DNA of 37,147 nucleotides from Rifleibacterium sp035352635 (GCA_035352635.1 DAOPYA010000041.1:1-37147); one strand, 5' to 3'. Counted from the first letter of the stretch, positions 8,601 to 15,495 are shown. A program made the numbers and translations. The notes: generated from the letters alone by a model not told the origin.

Positions 8601-10753
8601 GGACTGGTTGGGCTTGGCGGAACAGTCGGGCCAGTTGGGCCGGTCGGGGTAGTGGCCTCGGCAGTGAACACGCCTGTTCTGACAATAGAAGAATTCTGAG
8701 TGTTAACTACACTGATTCCCACTTTAGACCCCGCAGGAAGCGGCTGGCCATTGTTCAGCAGACGGCCCGCAAATTTGCCGCCGTCAGAAATGTTTATCAC
8801 ATGATTCAGAATGTCGGTGTCGCCGATTGCCATAACGATTTTGAACGGCACAAAACCATTTAGCGGAAAACCGCCGACCGTTGGCCTTTCAGATTCAAGT
8901 ACATCGATAGCGACCTTCTGGCCTTTTACTGCCTTAAAAGCAAAGCCAGGGTCAGTAAGAAATTCTTTGGTTACTGAATCAAAACCAAAAGCAGCCCAGC
9001 TGAGACCGGCAGTACCCGGAACAACCGGATTCATAACCAGTCGACCATTACCAGTAAACGGCGTGCCATTGCGCATGACGTTGCCGGAAACGGTTACAAA
9101 TTCAGCTGGATCAACAACCAGAGGCTCAGAAAGAACAGTTGTGCCGACTGCATTAAGGGAGATCGGCGCAAACAGCTTAACTGCTTCGGGTTCTGCTGCA
9201 ACTGGTGGCAACGCAGCCCTGATAACGAGGCGCTGTGTCGGGTCGGCAAACGGGTAAAAAATCACCCACTTACCCGTCGAATTCTGTTCATACTCATAAT
9301 TACCGGCAACACCGCCGGAAGAGCCATCCGCATTAAGCAAACCTATCGCCCGGCTATGTTCGATTTCGCCACCGTTGACATCTTGCAGCACGGCCTGAAA
9401 TGCCGGCTTTTGCGGAAGAACGACTGTCGGGTTAAGTTCTGTTTCGCTGCCAACAGTGAAAGGCTGGTTATAAACATAAGCATAGCACTTGAACTTGGCA
9501 GGGTCACCACGGTCAACAACACCATAATTATTAAACCCGGAAAAATACGCACTGTTAACGGACACACGGTAGTTGCCAGGTGAAAGACGGTTGAGAATTT
9601 TGCTGGTGCCATCACCAGCAAGATAGGTTTCAGAATACTCAAACCACTGATTGTTTATCTGTTTTTCAACTATGCAACGCGAGCTATTGCTGGGCAAATA
9701 ATTGGTATCGCCAACTTCTTCGCCCTGGGCACCCAATTTGACCGAAACTGTGGTGCCTGCGCCAGCAGTCAGACTGACTTCAATATTGATGGGTGTGGCT
9801 GAAACATTCCGATAAGGATCAATAATAATTGCCGGGGCAAGTGTTTCATTCAACGCGGCTTCGGGAACAAATCTGAATGAATATTGCCCATAAGGCAGAT
9901 AAATTGAGCCATTGCCGGTTCCGTTCCAATAGGTTGAATACCCGTAAACGTCTTCAAGACGCCCTGAAGAAGTTGAGGGTTGAACGATATTCACAATACC
10001 TTTGGTCTGTTTGAACTGCTCAATACTAAACTGATTTAAAGCGGTTCCTGATACAACAAAGGATCTGGAAACATCACTATAGAAATTTGCTACGTTCGTT
10101 AAGCTTATTTTACCATCGCCATTATAATAGGTCCAAAAGGATTTTCCTGCAGGCCAGTAAAATTCGTAGTAGCCTTCAGCGGTGAGACTAGACTGAGTCA
10201 AAGTCTGAAAATTCGTCACGAAATTTGGGAGATCATTTCTGGCAATAGCAACGTTACCGGAAGTGAAGGTGCCGAAACCTGCGACTCCATCAGTTTTGAC
10301 ATTTAGTCGAACTTTGGTGCCATTTTTTAAAACAACGTTAGTCTGAGCGGCCAGAGCCACTGAGTTTGTCATGTTAAAAAAACGAGTTACACCATCAAAC
10401 CAGGTTAATTGCGAGCCTGAAATTGCAGGCGGCACAACCAGATAACTGATATTTGGAGTAGGATTACTTGTTGAGCTTGGAACCGGATATACTTTTTGCA
10501 GAGTAACTTTGGCTAGACCATTTGACTTGGTTAAAATTGGACCGGCATAATATTCAGAGCTGTAGTACCATCTTGAATTGTCCCAGACATAGACTGCCGC
10601 TGATTCAACCGGGTTACCGGCGCTGTCGGTAACCAGGAATGGGAATTCACTCGTGGTTATCGGGTCTGTCTGAGCAAAAGCCGAGACAACGGGTAAGAAC
10701 AGAAGTGCGATGAGCACCAGCATCATGCGTCTTTGCAGACTACAATTTTGCAT
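2693..10753 (-). CDS. Giant (2686 aa) exported multidomain protein with C-terminal dockerin-like doublet
   Basis: A Sec signal peptide (MQNCSLQRRMM, hydrophobic core, cleavage near AFA-Q at about 27) is followed by some 2,500 residues of repeated beta-sandwich-like segments. Many resemble carboxypeptidase-regulatory or CnaB-type domains, with recurring I-x-G-x-L/V openings and G-x-F/Y-x-F/I-x-x-L/V-x-P/A-G-x-Y motifs. A Pro/Thr/Gly-rich linker lies near residues 695-715. Residues about 2480-2570 include a segment ending VTFKVDHLTEFAVLK, a pattern common near the ends of surface proteins. The last 114 residues carry two EF-hand-like loops (D-x-T-x-D-G-x-C-N-x-x-D and D-x-N-x-D-G-x-C-N-x-x-D), each followed by WFLKGG. 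The ATG start is supported by GGAGG at 10762-10766. No enzyme domain is recognised; a structural or adhesive surface role is inferred. Confidence 0.85.
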   Translation of the reverse strand: MQNCSLQRRMMLVLIALLFLPVVSAFAQTDPITTSEFPFLVTDSAGNPVESAAVYVWDNSRWYYSSEYYAGPILTKSNGLAKVTLQKVYPVPSSTSNPTPNISYLVVPPAISGSQLTWFDGVTRFFNMTNSVALAAQTNVVLKNGTKVRLNVKTDGVAGFGTFTSGNVAIARNDLPNFVTNFQTLTQSSLTAEGYYEFYWPAGKSFWTYYNGDGKISLTNVANFYSDVSRSFVVSGTALNQFSIEQFKQTKGIVNIVQPSTSSGRLEDVYGYSTYWNGTGNGSIYLPYGQYSFRFVPEAALNETLAPAIIIDPYRNVSATPINIEVSLTAGAGTTVSVKLGAQGEEVGDTNYLPSNSSRCIVEKQINNQWFEYSETYLAGDGTSKILNRLSPGNYRVSVNSAYFSGFNNYGVVDRGDPAKFKCYAYVYNQPFTVGSETELNPTVVLPQKPAFQAVLQDVNGGEIEHSRAIGLLNADGSSGGVAGNYEYEQNSTGKWVIFYPFADPTQRLVIRAALPPVAAEPEAVKLFAPISLNAVGTTVLSEPLVVDPAEFVTVSGNVMRNGTPFTGNGRLVMNPVVPGTAGLSWAAFGFDSVTKEFLTDPGFAFKAVKGQKVAIDVLESERPTVGGFPLNGFVPFKIVMAIGDTDILNHVINISDGGKFAGRLLNNGQPLPAGSKVGISVVNTQNSSIVRTGVFTAEATTPTGPTGPTVPPSPTSPGMPGTFMVSGLETGKYEITFDIGGITAMDEQDRYASQTMPLIKRTVFVDSSAPLTAPVEFNLDPQQIGFLQAKIVDEAGVGVGGLLVKIVPFIDTGYMPGHPEPKQYNGNSSVAFYCQTLDDGRLVAGNSDANIPLEAGKYSILAAFSGTATSTWKTSTNREYKLEQIDNFEQIGEISIQGGVPTPFEKSLARLYKVNGSLSDGTNPVPFTYAYMMGQGGYYDLYTNEEGKFETWAKDGDYIAYQQKYDYEESSNRGVLYLCPVSTGSTVGSVNVVFDPAKQKLHRFVLQGNESDKPKLANVDFSVRFEESGDANSTASDNRIEVSCNAQSDENGVVEFSLTDLTSLPVGFQYATDAWSRVSRKIPVLDVNNLPVYDKAGNQLSEARFYTGPDSIVLPAVPTTEPTVVTFTAPSTVVVNFANIPARVNPANLIGLLRGSNSGDVVSGPDYNPDHNQQYGRLYDAVAPLVNNKFTFNNIQSGDKFTLTVYETFKGFDQSQFRDWFYSYYEYGSSIYQLPAAGLFRHRSQPFEINSSLVTINEVLNPLAELVINTSPAGLVQSLASSSIEFTDNSGSTSGLRIEFTDNSASTSGLPGSSLIFNGHYSDYLVPADLQFPILVPASYALRITVNPPEGSGYLKRTFENYFPVTGKSLDVVLAENPRIYGSALIGGQPLNGSIVLAPKGADFGSDILQRIQVSGGQYSGFLQPGFYIGYVVPAGGYAKYIEVNMGAASQNLNFDLAENGHPVTGYVGTKATDGSIVPLPGSAIRIMRKQTAVSTLTDGQQMVPYPAFMGNFEIPCDPTGRFFFPAEIGVDYYIQAIVPMGFNPGVPVRVPGAGTASKVEQKVDIVVSEGKKIVGHLNVMGFVEARPVGTNAAGDSFGLPTMFSAQAMTPVVVGGVTRYQFEIVGLEEGMLYDLVIWPSEGNYSYTTVVNVAVGADPLKIDLSAGKKIVGQLVYAGSNPLKAANVQVSLVMTMPAQTISASVSLPGSVAASNYALRQSVRASDLPVSPVDYSLGDAIMTNMSAQTDAFGRFTFNNVPDFLSAFIKTENGFALDGVNYGRGKVPTFVPAFVEEQMSFNVDIPVGGKIAGKLLDDAGKPVPFAWIDAFMGQDWANAQVGSDGTFVIEGLAPGANYNIQLMEMPGYVRVFRSGILVEPGKVTDLGTILVAKAVYANGQASGSAAIMNRSFQFGTRDKEGIDIVAVDGSRSVTDNELLSGKFMQAVTGESNVYFDTVSEKVGFSMQVKPGKAHVGAILYRESDYGFNTIVSWGWLTGLSVPTQEQLEFGVFDISAAGTREVEFPQEFGNIGGSLSHSVDTAFVFNPGDAVIALYPVVASGATFIVAPTPFPAAMTRPINGKWFIGDVPKGKYRVKVITAKYGTIFLEKIIDIAADANVNEPISIGSSVRKISGRVLLDGTTTPISSAKVSLVLKNLSTSTNGTGNFEFFLPVNELFIPQVEISKPGIKTTRFIEVTGVATSGVVISKDIAIGDLKVSGSVGSVEVDVKGSDGKAYMGAEVALVYQEGLVWTVGEVQITDENGAARFLSVPIGKEVKFRARAHFHKPTLGTLSASSNTGQSKLPISMEALPPRVFYSGQLKPVAGGKLSLEASFDFNMVVDKGDLKLFIDAANSGSLVDRLGVCKFPDIIGTRLTTMNYSGEVPNVNNLVASVTHKSVEVGSFSLQTAAAFLKEFDVDPLSADGFTGRQVDASGTLLPTGITVPPGYLDPTIDSFKLEVATPTIRDTDGVYDSTGKKVGIPEFAGPTFKFSFGAGDSNFGSGDHGGLFEITIAYNEGTKLEPRWYNPATGGWSKVGIIQESVKYDYPQKGYVTFKVDHLTEFAVLKNVADSSAGKRGDLTGDGICNMSDIAVYMAWFLKGGTTSKETVKLQAESLYPSGKPISVANLPSATADDFNSDGVCNMSDIAYYMSWFLKGGTSDTTAVNTQAKSLYGSLVGSVSNLPGENVSR
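6820..6903. repeat. 42-bp tandem duplication inside the giant gene
   Basis: Two adjacent 42-bp copies (6820-6861 and 6862-6903) differ at about three bases. In frame they give 14-residue units, each containing IEFTDNS followed by G/A-STSGL. The near identity suggests a recent, length-neutral-in-frame duplication. Confidence 0.85.
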
Positions 10754-10833
10754 CTACCTAACCTCCAGATTTTTCATGAACAACCAAATTGGAACAGAAC
10801 ACTAACCAACCTTAAAAAGCGTACAAAGCCTCT

Positions 10834-10897
10834 TGATCTGCGGCCTGCCAAGGCCTGAAAGGGTGCCCTCCTCCTTATTCCTGCTGGGATCAGATCA
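10834..10897 (-). promoter_or_regulatory. Structured 5' leader of the giant-protein mRNA
   Basis: A closing stem of 7 bp (TGATCTG, complement of 10891-10897, with CAGATCA, complement of 10834-10840) encloses an internal hairpin GGCCT-TGGC-AGGCC (10842-10855). The element begins at about the transcription start predicted from the promoter at 10900-10928, and about 80 nt of leader separate it from the start codon. I do not recognise a known riboswitch class; it could be a regulatory or stabilising structure, or chance. Confidence 0.4.
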
Positions 10898-10899
10898 TT

Positions 10900-10928
10900 T
10901 TTATATGTATTGAGCAGTATCTAAGCAA
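10900..10928 (-). promoter_or_regulatory. Probable promoter of the giant-protein gene
   Basis: On the minus strand TTGCTT (10923-10928) is followed after 17 bp by TATAAA (10900-10905). This predicts a start site near 10893 and a leader of about 140 nt. The match is good at -10 and moderate at -35. Confidence 0.5.
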
Positions 10929-11015
10929 AAATTTTACGCTTGCCCCGAGTCAAAATCAATAGTCAGTAAAAGATTTTTTTTTCACAAAGCCGGCACTGAA
11001 AATAACCATCTTCGG

Positions 11016-11369
11016 TCATGCGCAATCGGGTTTTCGCTGTTTTCTGGTCGGGCGGGGCGTGTAACGAGCCACCGGCTCCTTCATACTGCTGATGTCTGCA
11101 GGCGGGAGCTGGAAATTTCCAGCAACAACACCGGCAACTGTAATATCTTCATCGAGATCTTCCCAACGAAGAGCAAAACCATTAAGCCGTAATTCAACCT
11201 TTGCCAACTCATCGTCGGTTGCATCCCTCAAAATTTTAAACCGGTCAGCAGGAAACCCGAAGACCCGACCATCAGTAAGTTCAACAAACACCATGCGGCC
11301 ATCTACCCAAACGCTTATACCGACCGGCTCAATCGCTTCAAAGCTTTTCTTCTTAAGAGTGCCAGGCAT
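11016..11369 (-). CDS. DUF2442 family protein
   Basis: The 117-residue protein has the DUF2442 core at about residues 17-85: a short beta strand pattern (VWVDGRMVFVELTDGR), then FPADRFKIL, then a region where LRWEDLDEDITVAGVV matches the family signature (W-x-x-L-D-E-D-I-x-V-x-x-L). A basic, proline-containing tail follows to residue 117. Its start overlaps the 3' end of the DUF4160 gene by 17 bp, so the two are co-translated. Such pairs recur in many bacterial genomes and are often suspected to be toxin-antitoxin-like, but I know of no established activity. No DNA-binding motif is obvious. Confidence 0.85.
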   Translation of the reverse strand: MPGTLKKKSFEAIEPVGISVWVDGRMVFVELTDGRVFGFPADRFKILRDATDDELAKVELRLNGFALRWEDLDEDITVAGVVAGNFQLPPADISSMKEPVARYTPRPTRKQRKPDCA

Positions 11370-11586
11370 TATATTTCTCCACTAACAACTTCTGGTGCTG
11401 AAACACAAGTTTTTCAATTTCACGAACAGTTCGAGGCGGAACACCAATGTTACGTGCCAGTCTAATCGGGTGCAGCCAGAACTTGCATTCGCCATCTGGT
11501 GTCGCAACATGTATGTGCGGTGGCTCACCACGCTCGTCTGAATAAAAGTGAAAGCGCAACGAACCAATGCGCAAAACTGTCGGCAT
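11353..11586 (-). CDS. DUF4160 family protein
   Basis: This 77-residue protein matches DUF4160 along its whole length. It begins MPTVLRIGSLRFHFYS, has the family hallmark GEPPHIHV (residues about 20-27) and then FWLHPIRLARNIGV, ending in a helix that contains EIEKLVFQHQ. The conserved His residues could bind metal or be catalytic, which is inference. GAGG at 11591-11594 precedes the ATG. It is the first gene of a two-gene unit with the overlapping DUF2442 gene. Function is unknown. Confidence 0.88.
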   Translation of the reverse strand: MPTVLRIGSLRFHFYSDERGEPPHIHVATPDGECKFWLHPIRLARNIGVPPRTVREIEKLVFQHQKLLVEKYNAWHS

Positions 11587-11725
11587 ACAACCTCGTCAGC
11601 AGTTCTAATCTTATTTAAACGCCAAACCTTGACTTCAAGGTGTTTTCAGTATAATTCAGTCGACAGCTGCGGTCAAGACACACAAATCATACCTTAATTT
11701 CAGTGGCGCACAACCGGAAGAATAA

Positions 11726-11741
11726 GACCCAACGAAGGGTC
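11726..11741 (-). terminator. Possible terminator at the end of the gspG-M operon
   Basis: A 5-bp stem (GACCC at 11726-11730 with GGGTC at 11737-11741) overlaps the stop codon of gspM and is followed on the minus strand by TTATTCTT. The stem is short, so this is a modest call. Confidence 0.4.
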
Positions 11742-12243
11742 ACCAGGCTTTGAAAGAGGCTGATAATAGGTTTTTTGCCGGGTCAGACGAGAGATCTAGC
11801 TCGGCGACATTTACACCGACCGAGGCGATGGCGGCGAGAATCTGCCAGGCATGGGCCGGCGAAACCCGGTCGATACTGACCTGGGCGGCGGGCTGGCTTT
11901 TTCCGAGGATGGTCAGGGTGGTGCGGTTCAAAGTCGGGCTGGCGACCTCGGGGGGCAAAGCACGAAAGGCGCTTTCAAGTGCGGTTACAATGGTCTGTGA
12001 GGCGGTCACTTGCTGACCGGCGGCCCGGGCGTGCAAAACCGCGTAGTCACTCAGCTTTTTTTGCAGATCGCCGGCCTGGGTGCGGCTGGTTTCGAGAACG
12101 CGATGCGCCAGCTTCAGCCGGTCTTCAAGCGGGCGGGTCACGAGATACCAGAACAGTATCGCCGGCACCACAGCCAGCAGAACCAGCAAGGCACGCCGGT
12201 CACGGGGGTTGCGGGCCAGCCACCATTGTTTTACTTTTTCCAT
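11740..12243 (-). CDS. gspM: Type II secretion system protein M (GspM)
   Basis: The 167-residue protein has a short basic cytoplasmic N-terminus, one transmembrane helix at about 18-36, a periplasmic coiled-coil-like stretch (about 40-75) and a small C-terminal domain, which is the GspM plan. In T2SS GspM is a bitopic inner-membrane platform protein that pairs with GspL. Sequence conservation of this family is low; the call rests on topology, length and position as last gene of gspG-H-I-J-K-L-M. The start overlaps the end of gspL by 13 bp. Confidence 0.8.
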   Translation of the reverse strand: MEKVKQWWLARNPRDRRALLVLLAVVPAILFWYLVTRPLEDRLKLAHRVLETSRTQAGDLQKKLSDYAVLHARAAGQQVTASQTIVTALESAFRALPPEVASPTLNRTTLTILGKSQPAAQVSIDRVSPAHAWQILAAIASVGVNVAELDLSSDPAKNLLSASFKAW

Positions 12244-13373
12244 GGCGCCTCCAGGTTGAAGGTGATGCCGGCATCAGACTGTCGCGATTCCTGGGTGTTG
12301 ACCCTCTCAAACAGGCCACTAGTTTCAAGACGACCGCGCAAACCTTCAAGGGCCGCGTAGTTCACGGCAACGCCACTGAGCTTAAGACCGTTATCGCGGC
12401 CCGTGAGACGCAAAATAGCCGTATCGGGGCCGGCAACCTGCGAAAGTACATGAATTAAACGCTGCCATGGAAGCCGCGGCACGGTCGCAGCTTCTTTGAG
12501 GCGCTTTTCAAGCTCGGCGATGCTGCGGGCAGTCTGCGTAAGCGGTTCAACGACCGGGATACCGGGGAACGCCCCGGAAAAAGCCTGCTGCATATAAGTG
12601 CGGGTGCGTTGCGCGGCCCGCTCGGTTATTCGACATTCAAACCAGACGAACAGATGCCAGAGAATCACCGACAATGCCAGCAGTGAAAGTGCTGAAACAG
12701 CGACCAGGCGACGAAGACCAGCTTTTCGGCAGCGTCTGAACCCTGAAAGATCGAGATTCTCATGCTCAGATGCGAGCAGAGCCGAAATTTTGCCCGGCAG
12801 GCCGGCAGCAGTTGCAAGCAGATCAACATCACTCAGTGATTCGCTGCCTTCACCAGCCAGCAGAGCTTCAACCGGCAGGCCGGCCGCGACTGAAAAAAGG
12901 CGTTTCACCGCGTAATTGCCACAAAAAACCGCAATCACCGACGACACCGGCGTTTTAAGCCGAATTGCGGCATCAGATTCAGTCTGGGCCAGCAACACAT
13001 CCGGGATGGCCAATCTGAAGCGCGAACCGGCGGCTGACAGAAGCGCGGCAAACTGCGGAGGAAACGCCAGGCCAGCGACCCGGCAGATGGTTTCCCCTGG
13101 CCGAACTGGCAGAATCAGCCAGGAAAACAGCCAGTGCGTATCAACATCGACATACTGGTCGGCAACGAACTGCGGCAATACCCGGGCAATTTTCGCCTGG
13201 TCGGAGAACGGCAGCTCGACAAGAAACGGCAGGGCGGCGGCGGCCGGCAGAACGAGAATCTGCGGCCCAGGCGGTGGCGCGTCAGAAACGGCCGGGGTGC
13301 AGCAACCGTCCAGCAGGTCGTAATCTACCTGTTGCCCGCCTTCATCGACAAAAACCAGTCGAAAAGCCTGCAT
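12231..13373 (-). CDS. gspL: Type II secretion system protein L (GspL)
   Basis: The 380-residue form starts at MQAFRLVF. The cytoplasmic part (about 1-215) is of the GspL/PilM-like actin fold and recruits the GspE ATPase in known systems. One transmembrane helix lies at about 220-245, followed by a periplasmic segment with a coiled coil and a small ferredoxin-like domain. A longer reading (11 more residues upstream) is possible, but this ATG overlaps the gspK stop by one base (TAATG) and has GAGG seven bases upstream (13381-13384), so translational coupling is likely. Confidence 0.82.
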   Translation of the reverse strand: MQAFRLVFVDEGGQQVDYDLLDGCCTPAVSDAPPPGPQILVLPAAAALPFLVELPFSDQAKIARVLPQFVADQYVDVDTHWLFSWLILPVRPGETICRVAGLAFPPQFAALLSAAGSRFRLAIPDVLLAQTESDAAIRLKTPVSSVIAVFCGNYAVKRLFSVAAGLPVEALLAGEGSESLSDVDLLATAAGLPGKISALLASEHENLDLSGFRRCRKAGLRRLVAVSALSLLALSVILWHLFVWFECRITERAAQRTRTYMQQAFSGAFPGIPVVEPLTQTARSIAELEKRLKEAATVPRLPWQRLIHVLSQVAGPDTAILRLTGRDNGLKLSGVAVNYAALEGLRGRLETSGLFERVNTQESRQSDAGITFNLEAPWKK

Positions 13374-14359
13374 TATGGAACCTCGGTTAAACGTAGCACC
13401 CGGCACTGCCCATCTGGTTCACGATACACCAGCGCTTCAACTTCGCGGCTGCTGCTGGCGATCTCGGCCTCGGCCATTATTCTGAACCAGGATGTCATGC
13501 TGATGAATTGATTTGTATAAGACTTCTGAATCTTCCAGTCAAACTTTACGATAAAGTTGGTGAAACCTGCAAGTTCCATGAAGGGGCGCTCAGCCAGCAG
13601 TTGCGTAAAATACTCTTCGCGGCGTTCGGCACTGTAAGAATCAGGAAGCCCCGAAATTGCCCTGATAACACCTTCGGGAGCGGTGTTTAAATTTATGCGG
13701 CCATCGCCATAGACGGTCAGCAGGTCGTAGAGACCGGGTCGGGTTGCCGAAGCCACCAGCAGGTCGCGACCGATACCCGGAATATTCATCAGTTCACGGA
13801 TATCAGTCATTGGCCCGTTGCGTGGCGGCAGCAGACCGGCTTCGAGATAGCTCGATTCTTCGGCACCCATGGCACGGGGCGACATGTCGGAATCGAGGTA
13901 GTCGAGAATGTGCTGGGCAAGGCGTGCCGCCCCGCCGGTTTTCATTTCTTCGTCAATGATGCTGAACGAAGCAACGATGCCGAGATCATAAAAATCGAAA
14001 AGCCGGGTCAGGGTCGCCTCATCGGCGCTATTGACCTGAAGCTTGCCCGACTCATCGGTAACCCGCACCGCGCAACTGGCAACGCCGATCATCAACGGTT
14101 CGGCAAATGTCTGCTCGGTGAGCAGCCGCCAGTTTTCGTCGTAAGAGTCGCCAATCGACTTATCTTGAGCCAGCAGGGCCAGAGCAAAATCAGTGGCACC
14201 TCGCGCCCCGAGACGCAGTTGCATGACCGCGTCCTGGCGGGCATCGATACGGGCCATCAGCCCGGCATTGCCCATAAAGCGCAGATATAGCGCGATCAGC
14301 AGTGCCGACATCAGCAGCACCGCCACCATCGCCACTCCCCTAGAATTTTTGCAGTTTTG
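13373..14359 (-). CDS. gspK: Type II secretion minor pseudopilin GspK
   Basis: The 328-residue reading begins MQNCKNSRG, a short basic leader ending in Gly, followed by the hydrophobic helix VAMVAVLLMSALLIALYL. GspK usually lacks the +5 Glu found in other pseudopilins, and so does this protein. The large soluble domain includes the family motif NIPGIGRDLL (helix-hairpin-helix-like) and RINLNTAP, both typical of GspK. GspK caps the pseudopilus tip with GspI and GspJ. The frame stays open to a TTG at 14425, but a 22-residue-longer leader is less like the family; the chosen ATG overlaps the gspJ end by 20 bp. Confidence 0.85.
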   Translation of the reverse strand, partial: QNCKNSRGVAMVAVLLMSALLIALYLRFMGNAGLMARIDARQDAVMQLRLGARGATDFALALLAQDKSIGDSYDENWRLLTEQTFAEPLMIGVASCAVRVTDESGKLQVNSADEATLTRLFDFYDLGIVASFSIIDEEMKTGGAARLAQHILDYLDSDMSPRAMGAEESSYLEAGLLPPRNGPMTDIRELMNIPGIGRDLLVASATRPGLYDLLTVYGDGRINLNTAPEGVIRAISGLPDSYSAERREEYFTQLLAERPFMELAGFTNFIVKFDWKIQKSYTNQFISMTSWFRIMAEAEIASSSREVEALVYREPDGQCRVLRLTEVP

Positions 14360-15086
14360 CATCGGCATAGGGTAACCAGAAGGCAGTTTCATAAATTCCG
14401 GGCGTACCGGTGTCGTCTTCGACAATAAAACGCAGTGCCAGGCTCTGCGCCGGCGGTATCACCGACGAAAGCCCCGAAATCTGGCCCCAGCTGATGCCAT
14501 CGAAATAGAAAAGCTGAATTCCAGACAGACCTTCGAGAAAATAACTCTGGGAAACGGGCGGCAACTCACTGCCAGCCGAAACCAGCCGGGTGACCTTGCG
14601 CAGTAGCTTCTTAGCACCTGGGTCATAGCGCCACTCTACCCGTTTGGCGCCACCCGGAATGCTGTCGCGCACCAGCAACTCATCGCGGGTCGTCGTGTAG
14701 GCAAGAAACTCGGCGCCGCCGAGCAGCGTGAAATCAGCCCGGGCGTTATCGAGGAGCATCTCGCCGAGTTCTTTGCGAATGATCTCGCCGCAGAATTCGA
14801 TTTCGCGGTCGAAGACACTGACATCGGCGGCAGTGCGCGAAATCTTCGCCATACCGCTCAGCAGACCGCCAAGCAGAACGAACAGCACCGCCAGCAACGC
14901 CAGCGAGATTATTGTTTCTATGAGTGTAAAGCCGGCCATAGTTTTTTTCGGTCGCCGGGTTACGGTCGCTAAGAATTTTTCGCTGGGGTGAGGCAGGCTT
15001 GGCAAAGGGGCCGGGGCTTCGACAGGCTCAGTCACCGGGGCTTCGACAGACTCAGCCACCAGGGGATTAACTGGGTTATTTTTCAT
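14340..15086 (-). CDS. gspJ: Type II secretion minor pseudopilin GspJ (N-terminal extension contains a repeat)
   Basis: The pseudopilin core begins at MAGFTLIETIISLALLAVL, with prepilin peptidase cleavage expected between Gly and Phe and Glu at +5. It continues as a beta-rich GspJ domain with the pattern LSGIQLFYFDG-x-x-W near the C-terminus. The ATG chosen at 15086 lies 11 bp inside the end of gspI, as in compact T2SS operons, and gives a 49-residue segment before MAGF; the alternative ATG at 14939 starts directly at MAGF (199 residues). The extra segment encodes VEAPVTEPVEAPAP, the translation of two copies of dispersed repeat family A (15017-15065). Either the leader was lengthened by repeat insertion or the repeat lies in a 136-bp spacer. 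Neither start has a good Shine-Dalgarno sequence. Confidence 0.8.
   Translation of the reverse strand: MKNNPVNPLVAESVEAPVTEPVEAPAPLPSLPHPSEKFLATVTRRPKKTMAGFTLIETIISLALLAVLFVLLGGLLSGMAKISRTAADVSVFDREIEFCGEIIRKELGEMLLDNARADFTLLGGAEFLAYTTTRDELLVRDSIPGGAKRVEWRYDPGAKKLLRKVTRLVSAGSELPPVSQSYFLEGLSGIQLFYFDGISWGQISGLSSVIPPAQSLALRFIVEDDTGTPGIYETAFWLPYADAKLQKF
15017..15065. repeat. Two copies of dispersed repeat A within or before gspJ
   Basis: Tandem 24-25 bp units CTTCGACAGGCTCAGTCACC+GGGG (15017-15040) and CTTCGACAGACTCAGCCACC+AGGGG (15041-15065). The core matches the repeats at 1-138 and 18113-18143. Read on the minus strand, each unit gives eight residues of the form VTEPVEAP or VAESVEAP. Confidence 0.85.
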
Positions 15087-15495
15087 CGGAGCTACGGGCT
15101 TTCTTCGGTTTGGGGGGATGCTGATAAAGAAGCGTTTCAAAAGAGACATGGTCGGTTTCCCAGCCTTGCTGCCAGGCAACATTGAGCTGATAACTGTATA
15201 GACCGGCGGTATTTGCGCCACTCTGCTGTGGCGGTGCCACCGTTTCATTCCATGAATAACCAGGAAACTCAGCCCCGAACACACCCGAGCGATGTCCGTT
15301 GACTAACGGCTCGACCCGGGCCTGAATCAGGCGTTTCCAGGCGAGATTTCTTGCCCGCGCGGCGTGGCGAGCCCGCACCAGTCGGCGGGTCAGGTAGTTA
15401 GTGCCCTGTGAAAGGGCGCCTGTAACCAGCGTAAGAATCGTGAGCGCCAGAAGCACTTCAACGAGAGTAACACCTCGGCGGCGCTGCCGGTTCAT
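15076..15495 (-). CDS. gspI: Type II secretion minor pseudopilin GspI
   Basis: The 139-residue protein starts MNRQRRRG, a basic leader ending in Gly, followed by VTLVEVLLALTILTLV with Glu at +5, the prepilin peptidase site and hydrophobic helix of a minor pseudopilin. The small soluble domain has ARNLAWKRLIQARV, matching the A-x-x-x-A-x-x-x-x-x-x-x-R-x pattern of GspI. Its ATG overlaps the TGA of gspH (ATGA). The C-terminus is basic and proline-rich. GspI nucleates the pseudopilus tip together with GspJ and GspK. Confidence 0.88.
   Translation of the reverse strand: MNRQRRRGVTLVEVLLALTILTLVTGALSQGTNYLTRRLVRARHAARARNLAWKRLIQARVEPLVNGHRSGVFGAEFPGYSWNETVAPPQQSGANTAGLYSYQLNVAWQQGWETDHVSFETLLYQHPPKPKKARSSDEK

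Noticed and set aside
10834..10897. Known riboswitch (c-di-GMP, fluoride, SAM, TPP)
   Set aside because: The conserved cores of those classes are absent; only generic stems are seen.
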